This document shows, piece after piece, positions 22,537 to 33,447 of a stretch of DNA of 64,000 nt. Source of the stretch: Rugalucina vietnamica (lineage: Eukaryota; Mollusca; Bivalvia; Lucinida; Lucinidae); contig OZ024871.1 of assembly GCA_964017185.1 (NCBI GenBank), forward strand, positions 63,740,866-63,804,865, read 5' to 3'. How positions within the stretch are numbered: position 1 is the stretch's first letter; the number at the start of each line of letters is the position of its first letter. The notes beneath the pieces are model-generated. The model did no database searches. It worked only from the letters and a program-made list of their open reading frames with translations, and was not told the DNA's origin. The translations under genes were made by a program, and so were the position numbers.

Positions 22537-24028
22537 CACACTAGCACATACGGATGCGACGGACGCTGCGGACAAGTATCTTTCCGTTATATATGTAACA
22601 ATTCGTATCTTATCCGTATATTACCGTAGCTGTATTTGTTGTATCCACAGGATCCGTAGAATCCGCCCCCAAATTTTGAAGAAAAAAAATTAATAAAAAA
22701 AAAAACAACAAAATAAAACAAAGTTAAAAAAAATAAAAAAAATAAAAGAAATAAAAATCGACACGGATACGTGGTACCTTTTACTTTTTGGGAAATTCGA
22801 TGAACCGCGTTTGATAACCATGTGTAAAACAAAACTTTTTCCATCGTGTTGCCGTATATGAGACGGGAACCATTGACGTTAGCAAGAGGTTGACCTCATT
22901 ATCCACGATCATTGAGCAATGTCATGAAGCATGCTTGAATCAAGAATCAAGTGGCCAAGTTCTTTGTAAATATTCCTTGTTTTATGTTTTGTAAAAAAAT
23001 CTACAGATTCGCTATGACAACATAAAGCATAGTAAAAGCAAAGCAAAACCTTCTTCTTCTGAGGAATCCATATTTTCATACTCACGAAAGCAACGCATTG
23101 AAAGCACGTGCATGTTTGTGAGCACTGAACGTAAGGTATGGAATTTAAAATGTTTTGAAAGCAATCAGTACATAACGGTACGTCGACAAAGACCGTAACC
23201 GAACGAAAAAATAATATGAAGCAGTATCGATCAGCAACAAATGCCTGCGGAAAGATACGTTTTGTTACGGAATAGATACGGTTTTGATACAAATTGGATC
23301 ACGAAAGATTCGAATAGTTACGTAGCATTACCTACCAATACGGATTTTTCATCCGTGCCTGATCAAACTTGGCCGAGGATCGTCAGGCCCTGTGACACAA
23401 GTACGGACATTACAGATAAATAGAATCCATCATGGGTGGTCAGTGGAGATAGGAAAATCCCAATCCGAGGGTCCACCCGTTCCAGTGGGAAACGAGGCTC
23501 GCCGAGTTTCCCACCGGAACGGTGGACCCGAGGGTTGGGATTTTCCTTTCTCCACTGACCACCCATGATCGATTCTTTTTCTTACATACCCCGATTAAGC
23601 CTAAATTCATTTTACCGGTAACGTCACCTGGTACCGTGCTTTAATTAACTCAGTCTGATGACGTTGTGTTTATTGCGGATATGACGTCAAATGTAAATAA
23701 ATCGTTGTCAAATTGAAAATGATGCAATTTTACCCTATGAATTCACACCAATGTAGTCCAGTTTTGTTGAACAATATTGCTGGAAGCAGCTGCTTTGGGC
23801 TAGAAACTCTGAGGCTAGAAACGATCGAATTTAGTCGCGTGCTTTTCTTATCTTGTATGAGCAACCAAGCGAGCAGTGTAAGATAGATTTGTCTACCACC
23901 GCTAAAATACCGGAATTTTTCTATCTTTATGAAAGAGGTATGTAAGAAAAGATACGAATCGATACGGATAGGACGGACAGATACGGAAGCCCTGTCCACA
24001 GCGTCCGCATCGTACGTAAGTGCAAGTG
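22537..24028. mobile_element. Inverted-repeat element W (about 1.5 kb), no transposase
   Basis: The left end CACTAGCACATACGGATGCG, then GGACGCTGCGGACA, is mirrored at the right end, whose reverse complement reads CACTTGCACTTACGTACGAT, then GCGGACGCTGTGGACA. Similarity continues about 90 bp inward with TCCGTATC- and TTCGTATC-type words. The interior has an A-rich tract (22678-22760), more TACGGA words, and the palindrome at 23423-23575. The superfamily is unassigned. Confidence 0.7.
23423..23575. repeat. Large imperfect palindrome (arms about 70 bp)
   Basis: Left arm GAATCCATCATGGGTGGTCA ... GGTCCACCCGTTCCAGTGGG is mirrored by CCCACCGGAACGGTGGACCC ... TGACCACCCATGATCGATTC, with a loop of only a few bases around GAGGCTCGCCGAG. 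It is GC-richer than the host element. Either it is a foldback insertion inside W or it belongs to W. Confidence 0.95.
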
Positions 24029-24119
24029 TTATTGAATCATTGTTTTGAAATGTTTTAATTTAGAAACTTTTTTCGTGTCGCGGTCCCATTAGTGATCATT
24101 AGTGTAGTTCGTAAAAAAA

Positions 24120-25080
24120 ATCCCAAAGATAAAACGGGTACAGAATACAAATCAGCTGACCACCATGAGACTTATAATTGTGGTAAAACAATGCCGAAGA
24201 AATTTCGTACAATGTCGCACTGAATGGTCTATTTTATTGGATGTGTTTATATAAATATACAATGAACCTAGTAACTGTTATTTTCACCACCAGACACCTT
24301 TTGAATATCAATCGCGAGATTGACGAACATTCCCCATTGGTTCATGGTTTTTGTAATGTCATGAGTTGAATTGTTATCACTTTAAGCAAGTCATGTGAAC
24401 CTCAAATTATTTCAAGTAATTTTCCATCATGAACCAAGGCGAATGGTGGTTGGATAGGTTCTTTGAACTATAACATGTCTACTATAGCCAATCCAATGCA
24501 GACAAAGAACCTGTTGATTGACAACATGAAAACATGCCCATGCAATAAACAGAGATATTTGAGCTTTAAAAATCGATTTTTTTTAACTAAAAATTTTGTA
24601 TATTTTTCTTATTTTTGCTCAAAACATAGATTGTGGATGTACATTAGAACCGTCTCAGCGAGGCGGTTCTAACGAGTACCCACAATATGTTTTGGAGCAA
24701 AAATAAGAAAAATAGGTATACCCCTGCATACCCCAGTTTTTGAATATAAAAATGGGTTTTAGGGGGTATTCATTGCACGGAGATGTTTTCCTGATGATAT
24801 ACAACAAAATACACAAAGAAACACTGCACTAGTTTCTAGGACCCATTCCTAGAAATTCTTCGAAAATTAAACGCTCTGATTAGACAAACTGCGTAGATTA
24901 GATGCCGAGTTTGATGTGCCACAAGTTGATGCCCATACAAATCTGTTCAATATGTTTATCAAGACTCTAGAAAAATTTTAATCTTCTGAAATCTTGAAAT
25001 CAATAAAGATGTTTTCGGAATTGATACAAATGTAATAACCAACGCAATGTTGCAGTTTTATGTTCCAATTTCACATGTTT
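24120..25080 (+). repeat. Paralogous block I1, interrupted by element B3
   Basis: Collinear with 57262-58380. Shared blocks are ACAGAATACAAATCAGCT, TGTTATCACTTTAAG, CATGTGA-CCTC, ATCATG, AGCCAATCC, GATGCCGAGTTTGAT, ACGCAATGTTG and CAATTTCACA. The two copies carry different later insertions: B3 here, a SINE there. No ORF is shared. Confidence 0.7.
24523..24796 (+). mobile_element. Structured element B, copy B3
   Basis: Termini are (C)AACATGAAAACATGCCCAT and GGAGATGTTTTCCTGATG. The central palindrome is intact, ATTAGAACCGTCTCAGCGAG and its mirror, and the right hairpin is present with a weakened TATA motif (GAATATAAAAATGGG). The flanks show no clear direct repeat. Confidence 0.88.
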
Positions 25081-25349
25081 ATTATGCTACTGAAATGGGC
25101 CTTTTCACAGCGCTATACCGCACAGCATTATTATATATAGTATGTGTATAAGCCACTTCACCACTAACGTATTCATCTTCATTTGTTCAACCTAATTTTG
25201 ATTGTTCTGTGGTAAGAAAATGCGTCTTTCATTGGGAGCTTTTGTCCGAGGCGATTTTGTTTTAGCGCGAGTCATACACAATACAACTAGGCCACCGTAC
25301 TGGTGTGTTCTCAGGAGAAATAATACAAACCAGAGGACAAATCTGAGAA

Positions 25350-26770
25350 CGCTCACCTGAAGCTTGATCTTGGAGTATTAAGTCATCTATGACCTTGACC
25401 TTGAATACTCACACACCTTTATTGATTTCATAAGTTGTCTGCATCTGCTAAGTTTCAGGTTTCAGGCTGCAATTATAGTTTTAAACCAAGTGATTTCTGA
25501 GAAAACCATAATCTTAATTTTGATATATAAATGAACTTGGGTCAAGGTCAAGAAATGACCTTGGCCTTAATTAATTACTTACTTAATTGACTCCATTAGT
25601 TGTCTGCATATAGCAACTTTCAGGTCTCAGGCTGCAACAGTTTCCAAAATATCCATTGTTTTCGCCTTTTTCCATGTAAAAACCTATGTTTCCAAAATTG
25701 ACCTTGCCGTAAAATAGGTCAAGGTCATCCTATGGTTATCATTTAAACACACTATGATGGGCTGGAGTCCCAAATGCTACATACCAAGTTTCATACCTAA
25801 ATTAATCACATACCTTCATCTACTCCATTAGTTGTTGGCATCTACGTCTTTTCAGGTCTCAGGTTGTAATAGTTTTCAAAATATCCATAGTTTTCACTTT
25901 TTCCGATGTAAAAGCCTATGTTTTCAAAATTGACCTAGCCGTAAAATAGGTCAAGGTCATCCTAGGGTCATCATTTTATCAAACTGATGGGCTGGAGTCC
26001 CAAATGTTACATACCAAGTTTCTTGAAAATCGGTCTGCCGGTTCTGGAGAAGCAGATTTTGAGTGTTTTTTACCATATATGGGCATGGCGGTCATCTTGG
26101 TCATGTGACCCGGATCTCGCGGTCAAACTTTCGTTCCCCCTACCCATGGATGCTCCACATAAAATTTCACTTTGATTGGCCAAGCAGTTTCAGAGAAGAA
26201 GATCTTTGAAAAGTGTGTATGGACGACAGACTGGCCAAGGTCAGGAGATGACATTGACCTAAATTAATCACATACCTTCATCTACTCCATTAGTTGTTTG
26301 TATCAACCACTTTTCAGGTCTCAAACTGCAATAGTTTTTTAAAAACAAATCCATAGTTTTCACTTTTTCCCATGTAAAAGCCAATGTTTCAAAAATTGAC
26401 CTTGCCGTAAAATAGGTCAAGGTCATACCATGGTCATCATTTTATCAAAATATAATAGGCTGGAGTCTCCAATGCTACATACCAAGTTTCGTGGAAATCG
26501 GCCCACCGGTTCTGGAGAAGAAGATTTTTCAAGGGTTTTTATTATATATGGGCTTGGCGGCCATCTTGGTCATGCGACAAAGATATCACGAATAAAATTT
26601 CAATGCCACTATCCAAGGAGGCTCCACATTAAATTTCAACTAGATCGGCCAAGTGGTTTCAGAGAAGAAGATCTTTGAAATTGTGGACGACGACGGACGG
26701 ACGACGCGGACGGACGCCGGATCATGGCCATCCTATAAGCTCACTGTGAGCCTTCGGCTCAGGTAAGCTA
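25350..26770 (+). repeat. Long repeat D, copy D1
   Basis: Starts near GCTCACCTGA and ends with the small hairpin GTGAGCCTTCGGCTCAGGTAAGC. Internal units of about 460 bp repeat (compare 25800-26250 with 26265-26700), each with CTACTCCATTAGTTGTT, TTGACC-TGCCGTAAAATAGG, GGTCAAGGTCAT, GGGCTGGAGTC, TACATACCAAGTTTC and GGTTCTGGAGAAG. The right end has GGACGACGACGGACGGACG. Related copies lie at 29764 (inverted) and 41380. The open frames inside are not conserved. Confidence 0.85.
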
Positions 26771-27147
26771 AAACTGTTACATTCATTTTGGCAAATTTAC
26801 ACTTAGATATGTTTTATTTGTCTGAGCGAGTAACAGTATCAAAAGTCTGGATCACGAGCGAAATTATGTAATGTTTTCCATATCAAATAATTAATCTTGC
26901 CGAGAATGTACATGAAGATACAAATACAATATATACGTATAATAATCTAGTATAATATAATGATAACAAAATATTGTTTTCCGTCTCCCCGATGACTATA
27001 ATACATGTAATACGCCAATCTGTAAAAAAAAAACAGAAAAAAAAACACATCGAATGTTTTCACCTCCTTTTACAAGTGTAATTCTTATATCACGTTTAGA
27101 CCATAGAGTATTGTCACATTATATATCGCAGATCTCCATTCACAGCA
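26771..27147. other. No recognisable feature
   Basis: Short AT-rich spacer between D1 and A2. Confidence 0.5.
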
Positions 27148-27389
27148 ATATGAGCCGCTGCATGGGAAAACCAACAATCTGCATATGCGAAAACAAAGGC
27201 GCATGTCAGCTTCGCAGTAACTGCGAAGCTTATCAGCGCCTTTGTTTTCGCTGTACAGATAGTACAATTCCTCAACCTTCTTAATCCAAAATGTCCATCT
27301 TCTAACCATCTTTTGTGACTTTACAGCCCGGTTTGTGTCGGACCTGTTCGGAACGCAAATTGTTGGTTTTCTCACACACAGGCTCATAT
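27148..27389. mobile_element. Foldback MITE family A, copy A2
   Basis: Full copy in the opposite orientation to A1. The ends are ATATGAGCCGCTGCATGGGA and CTCACACACAGGCTCATAT. The inner palindrome pairs AACAAAGGCGC...CAGCTTCGCAGT with ACTGCGAAGCT...GCGCCTTTGTT. Repeat K begins immediately to the right. Confidence 0.9.
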
Positions 27390-27392
27390 CTG

Positions 27393-27650
27393 AATCTGAT
27401 CGAAAGACCTGATTTGCTACTAATTAAATGGTTGTTGACCCCTATGCTTTCTCCTTAAAACATTTTCCCCTAGTATCCTGAAATTTAATTATTCCATTGT
27501 GCTATAATTAGATCCTGCAGTTGTTGGCATTCAGATAAGAAGACAAGCTAAATGGTGCCAATGAACTTGCCGTCTGACGATTCAACAAGTTGTGAGTCGA
27601 CGATAACAAAAACAAACGAGGCAAGACCAGTCATTTTAGTACAAAGCGAG
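27393..27650 (+). repeat. Dispersed repeat K, copy K2
   Basis: Diverged counterpart of 9905-10165, starting at TCTGATCGAAAGACCTGA directly after the A2 terminus. A2 therefore probably sits at or near the edge of a longer K unit. Confidence 0.75.
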
Positions 27651-27882
27651 AACAATGATTAATTTCGGAATTAAACGAGCATTGTGAATCGAGCCATCAT
27701 AGGACTGTTTTCGTATGAACATACAGGTATGAGAACAATATGTTTTTCGTTGCAGCAATGAAAAAACCTAAGTTACTTGATTTGGTCTTCGAAGAAGTTT
27801 GGTCACATGTGGTTGCGAGTGTACAAATAACATGAGTTTAACATGCAAAGGTTTAAGCGGTATAATGCAAGACTGCTTTCGG

Positions 27883-27974
27883 TTCATTACCCGAAATTGC
27901 GCAATATAGTCCATACTATCTCCCTTTGAATGTTCGTATTGCTTCCAAAGGATCAAACCTTTATATTTTATTTG
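27883..27974 (-). repeat. Repeat F, 5' fragment F6
   Basis: Reverse complement of the first 90 or so bases of F (TCAAATAAAATATAAAGGTT ... GCGCAATTTCGGGTAATG). The 5' terminus agrees with the one fixed by F5. Confidence 0.8.
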
Positions 27975-28538
27975 AAGTATTAGTTTTACAGTTTCAGTCT
28001 CCATTAATATGCATCAATTTTGTAACAAGGCTCTGTCTTTGAGAATTCTCTACAGAAAAGTAGATGTCATTGAATCAACTTCAGACGGCAAGAAATCGAA
28101 TGCTTCATAGCTCTTAAAGTGAATTAGCAACTTTAAATGCATCACTGTCACCTTTGTATTGTGCCCGGGATTCAAATTGCATTTTAAAGGCACCAAAAGA
28201 GTCTGGCAAATGCATGCAAATTTTTAAAATTATTTTTCAGTCTAAGTAGCGTTTTGAATAATTTACTTTACTTCAAATTTTGCATCTGACATATTGTAGC
28301 TGTCGAAAATATGAGCATAAACAATATTACTGTATATAATGTACGGTTTGCTTAGGCGACAGAGACGCCTGACAATCGATTATAACCATTTATTCATGTA
28401 TTTTTAACGCACCCTTCTTTGGGCTATGAACAATAGATGTACTGCTTGTATCTCAAGAGAAACCTGCGTACCGATCGACTTATCAACTGTGACCATATAT
28501 AATCACCTTGTCGCGCACATACGCCTGTAAATTTATAA
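27975..28538. other. No recognisable feature
   Basis: AT-rich sequence without repeats or ORFs that I can name. Confidence 0.5.
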
Positions 28539-28544
28539 ACGGAG

Positions 28545-28985
28545 TGGCTAATAGACATTTTTCACTTTTGAACGTAAGTTATGCTGGCGCGTGCGGTTAC
28601 GACTTTCTTTGTGATGGGGAACGACTCGTGAGGGTATATTTGAGACGAAGACGAGGGGCGATATGAAGAATTACTCAGTCAAAACTACCAACAGCTCAAC
28701 GGAGACGAATTAGATAAAACAGGGGGAAAATGCAACAGTCTAGGACTACAATATTCTGAATTTTACGCGCGCATACACACTCACACTGACACTCACAAAC
28801 ACACACTGACACACGAACGCATGTTCCGTAGAAGACTTCATCTCGCAGTGACTCGTAAAATCACATGGCGAAAATAAATACGTAGTTAATATAAGACATT
28901 GATAAGGACATTTGGCTCGTTAGCTCAGCAGGTTGAGCGCGAGAACGAAACGCCTAAGGGCCTGGATTCGAGTCCTGGTCGGACC
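28545..28985 (+). repeat. Inverted repeat E, left copy, with a tRNA-like head
   Basis: From AATAGACATTTTTCACTTTT through GTGCGGTTACG, GACTCGTGAGGG and GGGGCGATATG to AACGGAGACGAATTAG it mirrors 33275-33447. A CA-rich microsatellite follows. At 28914-28985 is a 72 nt tRNA-like sequence with a perfect A box (TAGCTCAGCAGG) and B box (GGATTCGAGTCC). Its D arm pairs well but the acceptor and T stems pair poorly, so it is a tRNA-derived promoter rather than a tRNA gene. Confidence 0.75.
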
Positions 28986-29710
28986 TAATTATAATTTTTG
29001 TCGCATCTTTGACATTTTTGGTTAGAAAACAAATGAAAAAGAAAATAATTAAAACCTATATGCATTGGTAAAATGCAAAAAAGAAATCCATGAAGCAATT
29101 TAATATATAAATCGTAAACAATCATATGCAATGGTAACAATGATGATTGTTGTCTTTCCGTTTAACTGTCTAATTCTAATGGAGCAATGGACCAGAAGTG
29201 ACCTTACACACGACATGTTTACAAAGTCGCATCATATATATCAACTTTTATGGTTGTCATTAAAGATACATGCTAGTCGGCTTTACAAATGCAATGCCAC
29301 CATTGTAACAGCTTCCAATACATAATTGGATTATTTTAGACACTCGTGTGTATAACTAGGGGTCGCTTGTTCGTTTCTGAGCTACTCATGCCTTTATGGT
29401 GACACTATAAACCGAGGTCCCGTCTTCTTATGACCATAACTGTTGGAGGGAAAAACCGATATCAACTATTTGTTATCGCCATGTGACTTTTTACATACTG
29501 ACACATGTATATACGTACATTGGTTCTGTTTAGCTACATTTTCACGTGTTTGTCGTGAACGCACAGAAAACTTTATAGATGTATACATGTACATGGCAAG
29601 ATTACATTTGAAACATTTATTTGATCTTTAATTTTATGTGCATTGTTTGATTCTACGCCTTACAACATTTTGACACATTTCAAGTCATATCGAGCATGGT
29701 CGGTTATCCA
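28986..29710. other. No recognisable feature
   Basis: Possible continuation of the E unit downstream of its tRNA-like head; nothing else is identifiable. Confidence 0.4.
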
Positions 29711-30419
29711 CATCAGGATAACATATTCCGTGACATGGGGTAAACAGGGGTATACCTATTTTTAGCTCACGTGAGCCCTTGAGCTCAAAAGGCGAGCCTA
29801 TAGGATGGCCATGCCTCGCCGTCCGTCCGTCGTCGTCCGTCAACAATTTCCATGATATTCTTCTATGAAACCGATTGGCAAATCAGTTAAACTTCTTGCG
29901 GAGCATTCTTAGGAAGGGGGAACGAAAGTTTGCATAAATGGTCCAGGTCACATGAGCAAGATAGCCGCCATGGCTATAGATAGCAAAAACCTTTTAAAAC
30001 ATGGTTTTCTCTAGAACCAGAAGGCCTATGATTTTGAAACTTGGTATGAAGCATCAGGCAATAGAGTTCTACAAAGTTTGTATAAATCATGTCGTTTGGG
30101 TGACCTTGACCTATTTTACGGCAAGGTCAACTTAGGTTGCATTTAAATGGGGTAAATTAGTTAAATGTAATTAAATGGGTGAAACTTGCTTTGAGTATGC
30201 AAATAGACAGAAAATTTATGTTTATGAAAACATTTAGTCCCCAGAGGGTGTCATCTTCGGCCCAAGGGCTATATACATGCATATGACAAAATATTCAAAC
30301 ATGTCTGCAACTGAATGACCGATCAAAGCCAAACTTCATGGAAGGGGTACAAAAGTTTGTATAAATGGTCAAGGCAACTTGACCAAAATGGCCGCAATGG
30401 CTATAAACAGCAAAACTAA

Positions 30420-30454
<35 letters not shown>

Positions 30455-30718
30455 GCATGTTCTTCTTCAGAACCAGTGGGCCTTTGATTTTGAAACTTGG
30501 CATTAAGCATCTACACAGTTTAATTTTGACCTAAATCATGACCCAAGGATGACATTGACCTATTTTACGACAAGGTCAACTTCGGTTGCCCATGCATCTG
30601 AAAACACATATTGTGAGTACTCGTTAGAACACCGAGGCGGTTCTATCGTGTACCTACAATCTTTGTTTTGAGCAAATTAAGAAAATATAAAAATGTTGAA
30701 CTGAAAATGTTGAACTGA

Positions 30719-30766
<48 letters not shown>

Positions 30767-30794
30767 GTATATTACTTGTTAAGGTTTTGTAATG
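29711..30794 (-). mobile_element. Structured element B, copy B4, split by repeat D2
   Basis: Reverse orientation. It begins CATCAGGATAACATATTCCG and reaches the GGGGTATACCTATTTTT block, is interrupted by D2 (29764-30600), resumes at ACACATATTGTGAGTACTCG with the central palindrome, and ends TTTTGTAATG. A run of about 41 A (30724-30764) has expanded in its A-rich arm. The order of events is clear: D2 is younger than B4. Confidence 0.8.
29764..30600 (-). repeat. Long repeat D, copy D2, nested in B4
   Basis: Starts AGCTCACGTGAGCCCTTGAG, the mirror of the D1 right end, then GTCCGTCCGTCGTCGTCCG, then the usual D blocks in reverse (GAAACTTGG, TGACCTATTTTACGGCAAGG). An ATA/TAA microsatellite lies at 30419-30448. 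The far end is truncated relative to D1. Confidence 0.8.
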
Positions 30795-30984
30795 CTAGCG
30801 TCATGATACAGGGCGCCATTTTAGTGCACATGTATTACACATGCTGACGACAGAGCTACATGTACAACACCTTGATCATTCTGAACCTTACTCATACGGG
30901 CCAATCTTTGCGTCCGGAATCGGGCGAGTATAAATGCACACAAGTTTCTTACTCAATCTGAATTTACGTAAATGATAAATTTAA
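30795..30984. other. No recognisable feature
   Basis: Spacer between B4 and a SINE. Confidence 0.5.
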
Positions 30985-31160
30985 CCGGTTTGTTGATTTT
31001 AGGTTTAACGTTAATCCAACAGCAAAGGTCATATGGAAACGAGACCTCAGTTTATAGTCTCATCCGACAGACTTAAGAAGCCCGGAATCAAACCTGCGAT
31101 CTCTGGTTTAAAAGGACGAAAGAACACATGCCCTTAACACCAACTGCTTTCGGCATGCCA
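30985..31160 (-). mobile_element. tRNA-derived SINE, type 2
   Basis: Minus strand. The head GCCGAAAGCAGTTGGTGTTA gives an A-box-like motif and CGCAGGTTTGATTCCGGGC a B box. The 3' part (GGATGAGACTATAAACTGAG, CATATGACCTTTGCTGTTGG, GTTAAACC) is shared with the copies near 34405, 60125 and 63250. This tail, not the head, unites the type. Confidence 0.65.
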
Positions 31161-31347
31161 ACTTGATAACTGATCCTGCCAGCACCATGGTAAATGCCTG
31201 CGATACAACAAAAGTCCTTACAGCAAATATTGATGCAACATCACACAACATATGATAAAATGAAGTAAATTGATTGAAACAAGCAATATCGCTTTGGCAA
31301 CAACCAATCACTTCGCCGTATGTTGCTCTCCAATTGATCAGTCTACA

Positions 31348-31475
31348 ATCACAGGTGACACACACCAAGTCATGCTTGTGGGTGTGCCAAGTCGTTTTTT
31401 CAGGGTTCTCCCCTTTTCCCCCTGTTACTGATTTACCCGTCTCATATGAACTCTTGAACTGTGCGAAAATTGTAT
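31348..31475 (+). mobile_element. Type 1 SINE, 5'-truncated copy S2
   Basis: Retains the S1 body from GTGACACACACCAAGTCATG through GGGTGTGCCAAGTCGTTTTT to CCGTCTCATATGAAC. The tRNA-like head is missing, as expected for a 5'-truncated retrocopy. Confidence 0.8.
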
Positions 31476-31708
31476 AAAAAACGAATCTGCTCAGAAATTA
31501 GCACAATCAGACCCTTATCTGTAATTAAGTAACAACAGAAGGACCAGGAATCGATACAATTAAATTTCACAACCTAACATAGACACCAGGCGGGAAAGAC
31601 ATGACGGCGCAACACATCACAAACAATTCAACAATACGCATGAAAAACAGGACTACTAGCTCTTTCCCAACAAGGCCAGCGTCCATTCTGTTAAAAGGGA
31701 CAATACAC

Positions 31709-31886
31709 TGACAATAATCTAAGAGAACTAAAGTGGGCGTACGCTTTAAGAAAGCACTGTAATTCTGAGCCCTGATTGTATTGTAACAGATAGCAACTGA
31801 CAATAATCTAAGAGAACTAAAGTGGGCGTACGCTTTAAGAAAGCACTGTAATTCTGAGCCCTGATTGTATTGTAACAGATAGCAAA
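31709..31886 (+). repeat. Perfect 89 bp tandem duplication
   Basis: TGACAATAATCTAAGAGAAC through TTGTAACAGATAGCAA is present twice with no visible difference, so the event is very recent (or an assembly duplication). The unit contains the AAGAAAGCACTGTAATTCTG motif also seen in diverged form near 12250 and 57680. Confidence 0.95.
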
Positions 31887-32605
31887 ACTTCTCCGATGTT
31901 ACTCGCGCGTGTCAGAAAAAATACATTTATATTCAATCATGCATGTATGCTAAATGTAAACCATATAACGAGTAATTTTCGAGGTCTCGCGTGCAAATAA
32001 CAACTATTAACATACTGGACCTTGGTCTCGACCGAAATACGAAGTTACGCGTTGGATTGAACGCGCGACCCGTTTTACGAGGCGACTGAATGAACCACTA
32101 CGACATGGAGTCCTCTATGGAAACACTCTAGAAACTCATGAAAATATTATTGTATTAGTTTAACTTTAATTATATTTATTTGAATTCCACCAGGTAAAGA
32201 GCACGCATACTATCACACATAATAAATGAGGATCAGAACGAAAGCTTATCTCTTGCCACATTAATTTCCTACATCGTAACCATCGCACTGGGTATGGCTG
32301 AAATACTGTTGGAGGTCTGCAATAAACAAAATTAGTTGTGTGGCTTGGCAGAATGTAGCTACGAGTACATGTCGGATATTGCCTCCATCGCACTTCGTAT
32401 TGCATGCAGATGACTGTCGAATGGACTCAAACCGAAACATCGACAAAATAAGCCTCATCAAACTGATAATCTGTTTTAGAATACACGTATATATATATCA
32501 GAATGAATTATGTTCGCTCACGAGACAGCACGTGAAACTGTAGTTTTTACATCTAATAAATACACATATATCTGAACATGTACACAATACTATTTGATTT
32601 AGTGT
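31887..32605. other. No recognisable feature
   Basis: Slightly more GC-rich sequence with overlapping open frames of 60-80 codons on both strands (32166-32543). None matches a family that I know. Confidence 0.45.
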
Positions 32606-32840
32606 CTTGTCTTTTTTAATTCAGTTATACGTCACTTTCAAGATTATTTCAGCTCATATGAGACGCACCAACCAGTAGGTGGTACAAAAACGGGAGTACC
32701 CTAAGAAAAAAAACCTGGCGCACCCGCAAGCAGTACTTGGTTTGTCTCACATGTGGCCAGTGTGGGGCTCGAACCAACACCAGGCACAGCGGTGAGATGA
32801 TCGAGTGATTAAGAAACAGCGCTCTCAACCGCTGCTTGCG
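32606..32840 (-). mobile_element. Type 1 tRNA-headed SINE, copy S3
   Basis: Reverse complement of S1: tail AATTCAGTTATACGTCACTT, body AGTACTTGGTTTGTCTCACA, B box GGGGCTCGAACC (reverse complement), and a head ending CAGCGCTCTCAACCGCTGC. The head is slightly eroded. Confidence 0.88.
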
Positions 32841-33129
32841 TAATTTTTAAATCATTAGAGACGATCAACTTATCCTAGCCACATTATCTGTACAATGTTG
32901 AAAGAAGGATCGGTCGCGGATCCGCTCTTCTGTCGAAATTTACGATCGAGCTTCAGGCTTCAATTGTAAAAAAAAATCAACAAGAGAAAATCATATACAT
33001 GCGGACTGCCTTCTCACTAGGCACTTTAATCCACAAATTTACGATTTTAGTATTAAATGGTGATTCTTGGCGTTTTTTTTTTTCTCTCTCTTATTTTCTT
33101 TTGCATTTTCACAGCAATTTTGTCACAAA

Positions 33130-33447
33130 GGCGAAAAAAAGGAAGAAATAAAGATTAGAAAAAAGAAAGTTTTGTCCCACCCGGCCTCGAACCCAGGACC
33201 TTCGGGTTTTATTCTTTACATGCTACCTACTGCGCTAGACATCTTGGACAATGGACTATTTCATTGTATGCCTGTCTTATTTAATTCATCTCCGTTGTGC
33301 TATTGCTATTTTTGACCAAGTAATTCTCCATATCGCCCCTCGCCTTCGTATCAAGTATGCCCTCACGAGTCGTCGCCCATCACATAGAAAGGCGTAACCG
33401 CACGCGCCAGCAAAATTTACGTTCAAAAGTGAAAAATGTCTATTACC
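33130..33447 (-). repeat. Inverted repeat E, right copy, with a tRNA-like head
   Basis: Read on the minus strand from 33447: AATAGACATTTTTCACTTTT, GGCGCGTGCGGTTACG, ACTCGTGAGGGCATAC and GAGGGGCGATATGGAGAATT, collinear with the left copy for about 170 bp. Then comes a tRNA-like head at 33173-33250 with A box TAGCGCAGTAGG and B box GGGTTCGAGGCC. The two heads belong to different tRNA-like sequences although the leaders match. The outer edge abuts the 43 bp array. Confidence 0.75.

Noticed and set aside
28914-28985. Functional tRNA gene
   Set aside because: A and B boxes are perfect, but the acceptor and T stems do not pair properly and a repeated leader precedes it. It is a tRNA-derived repeat head.
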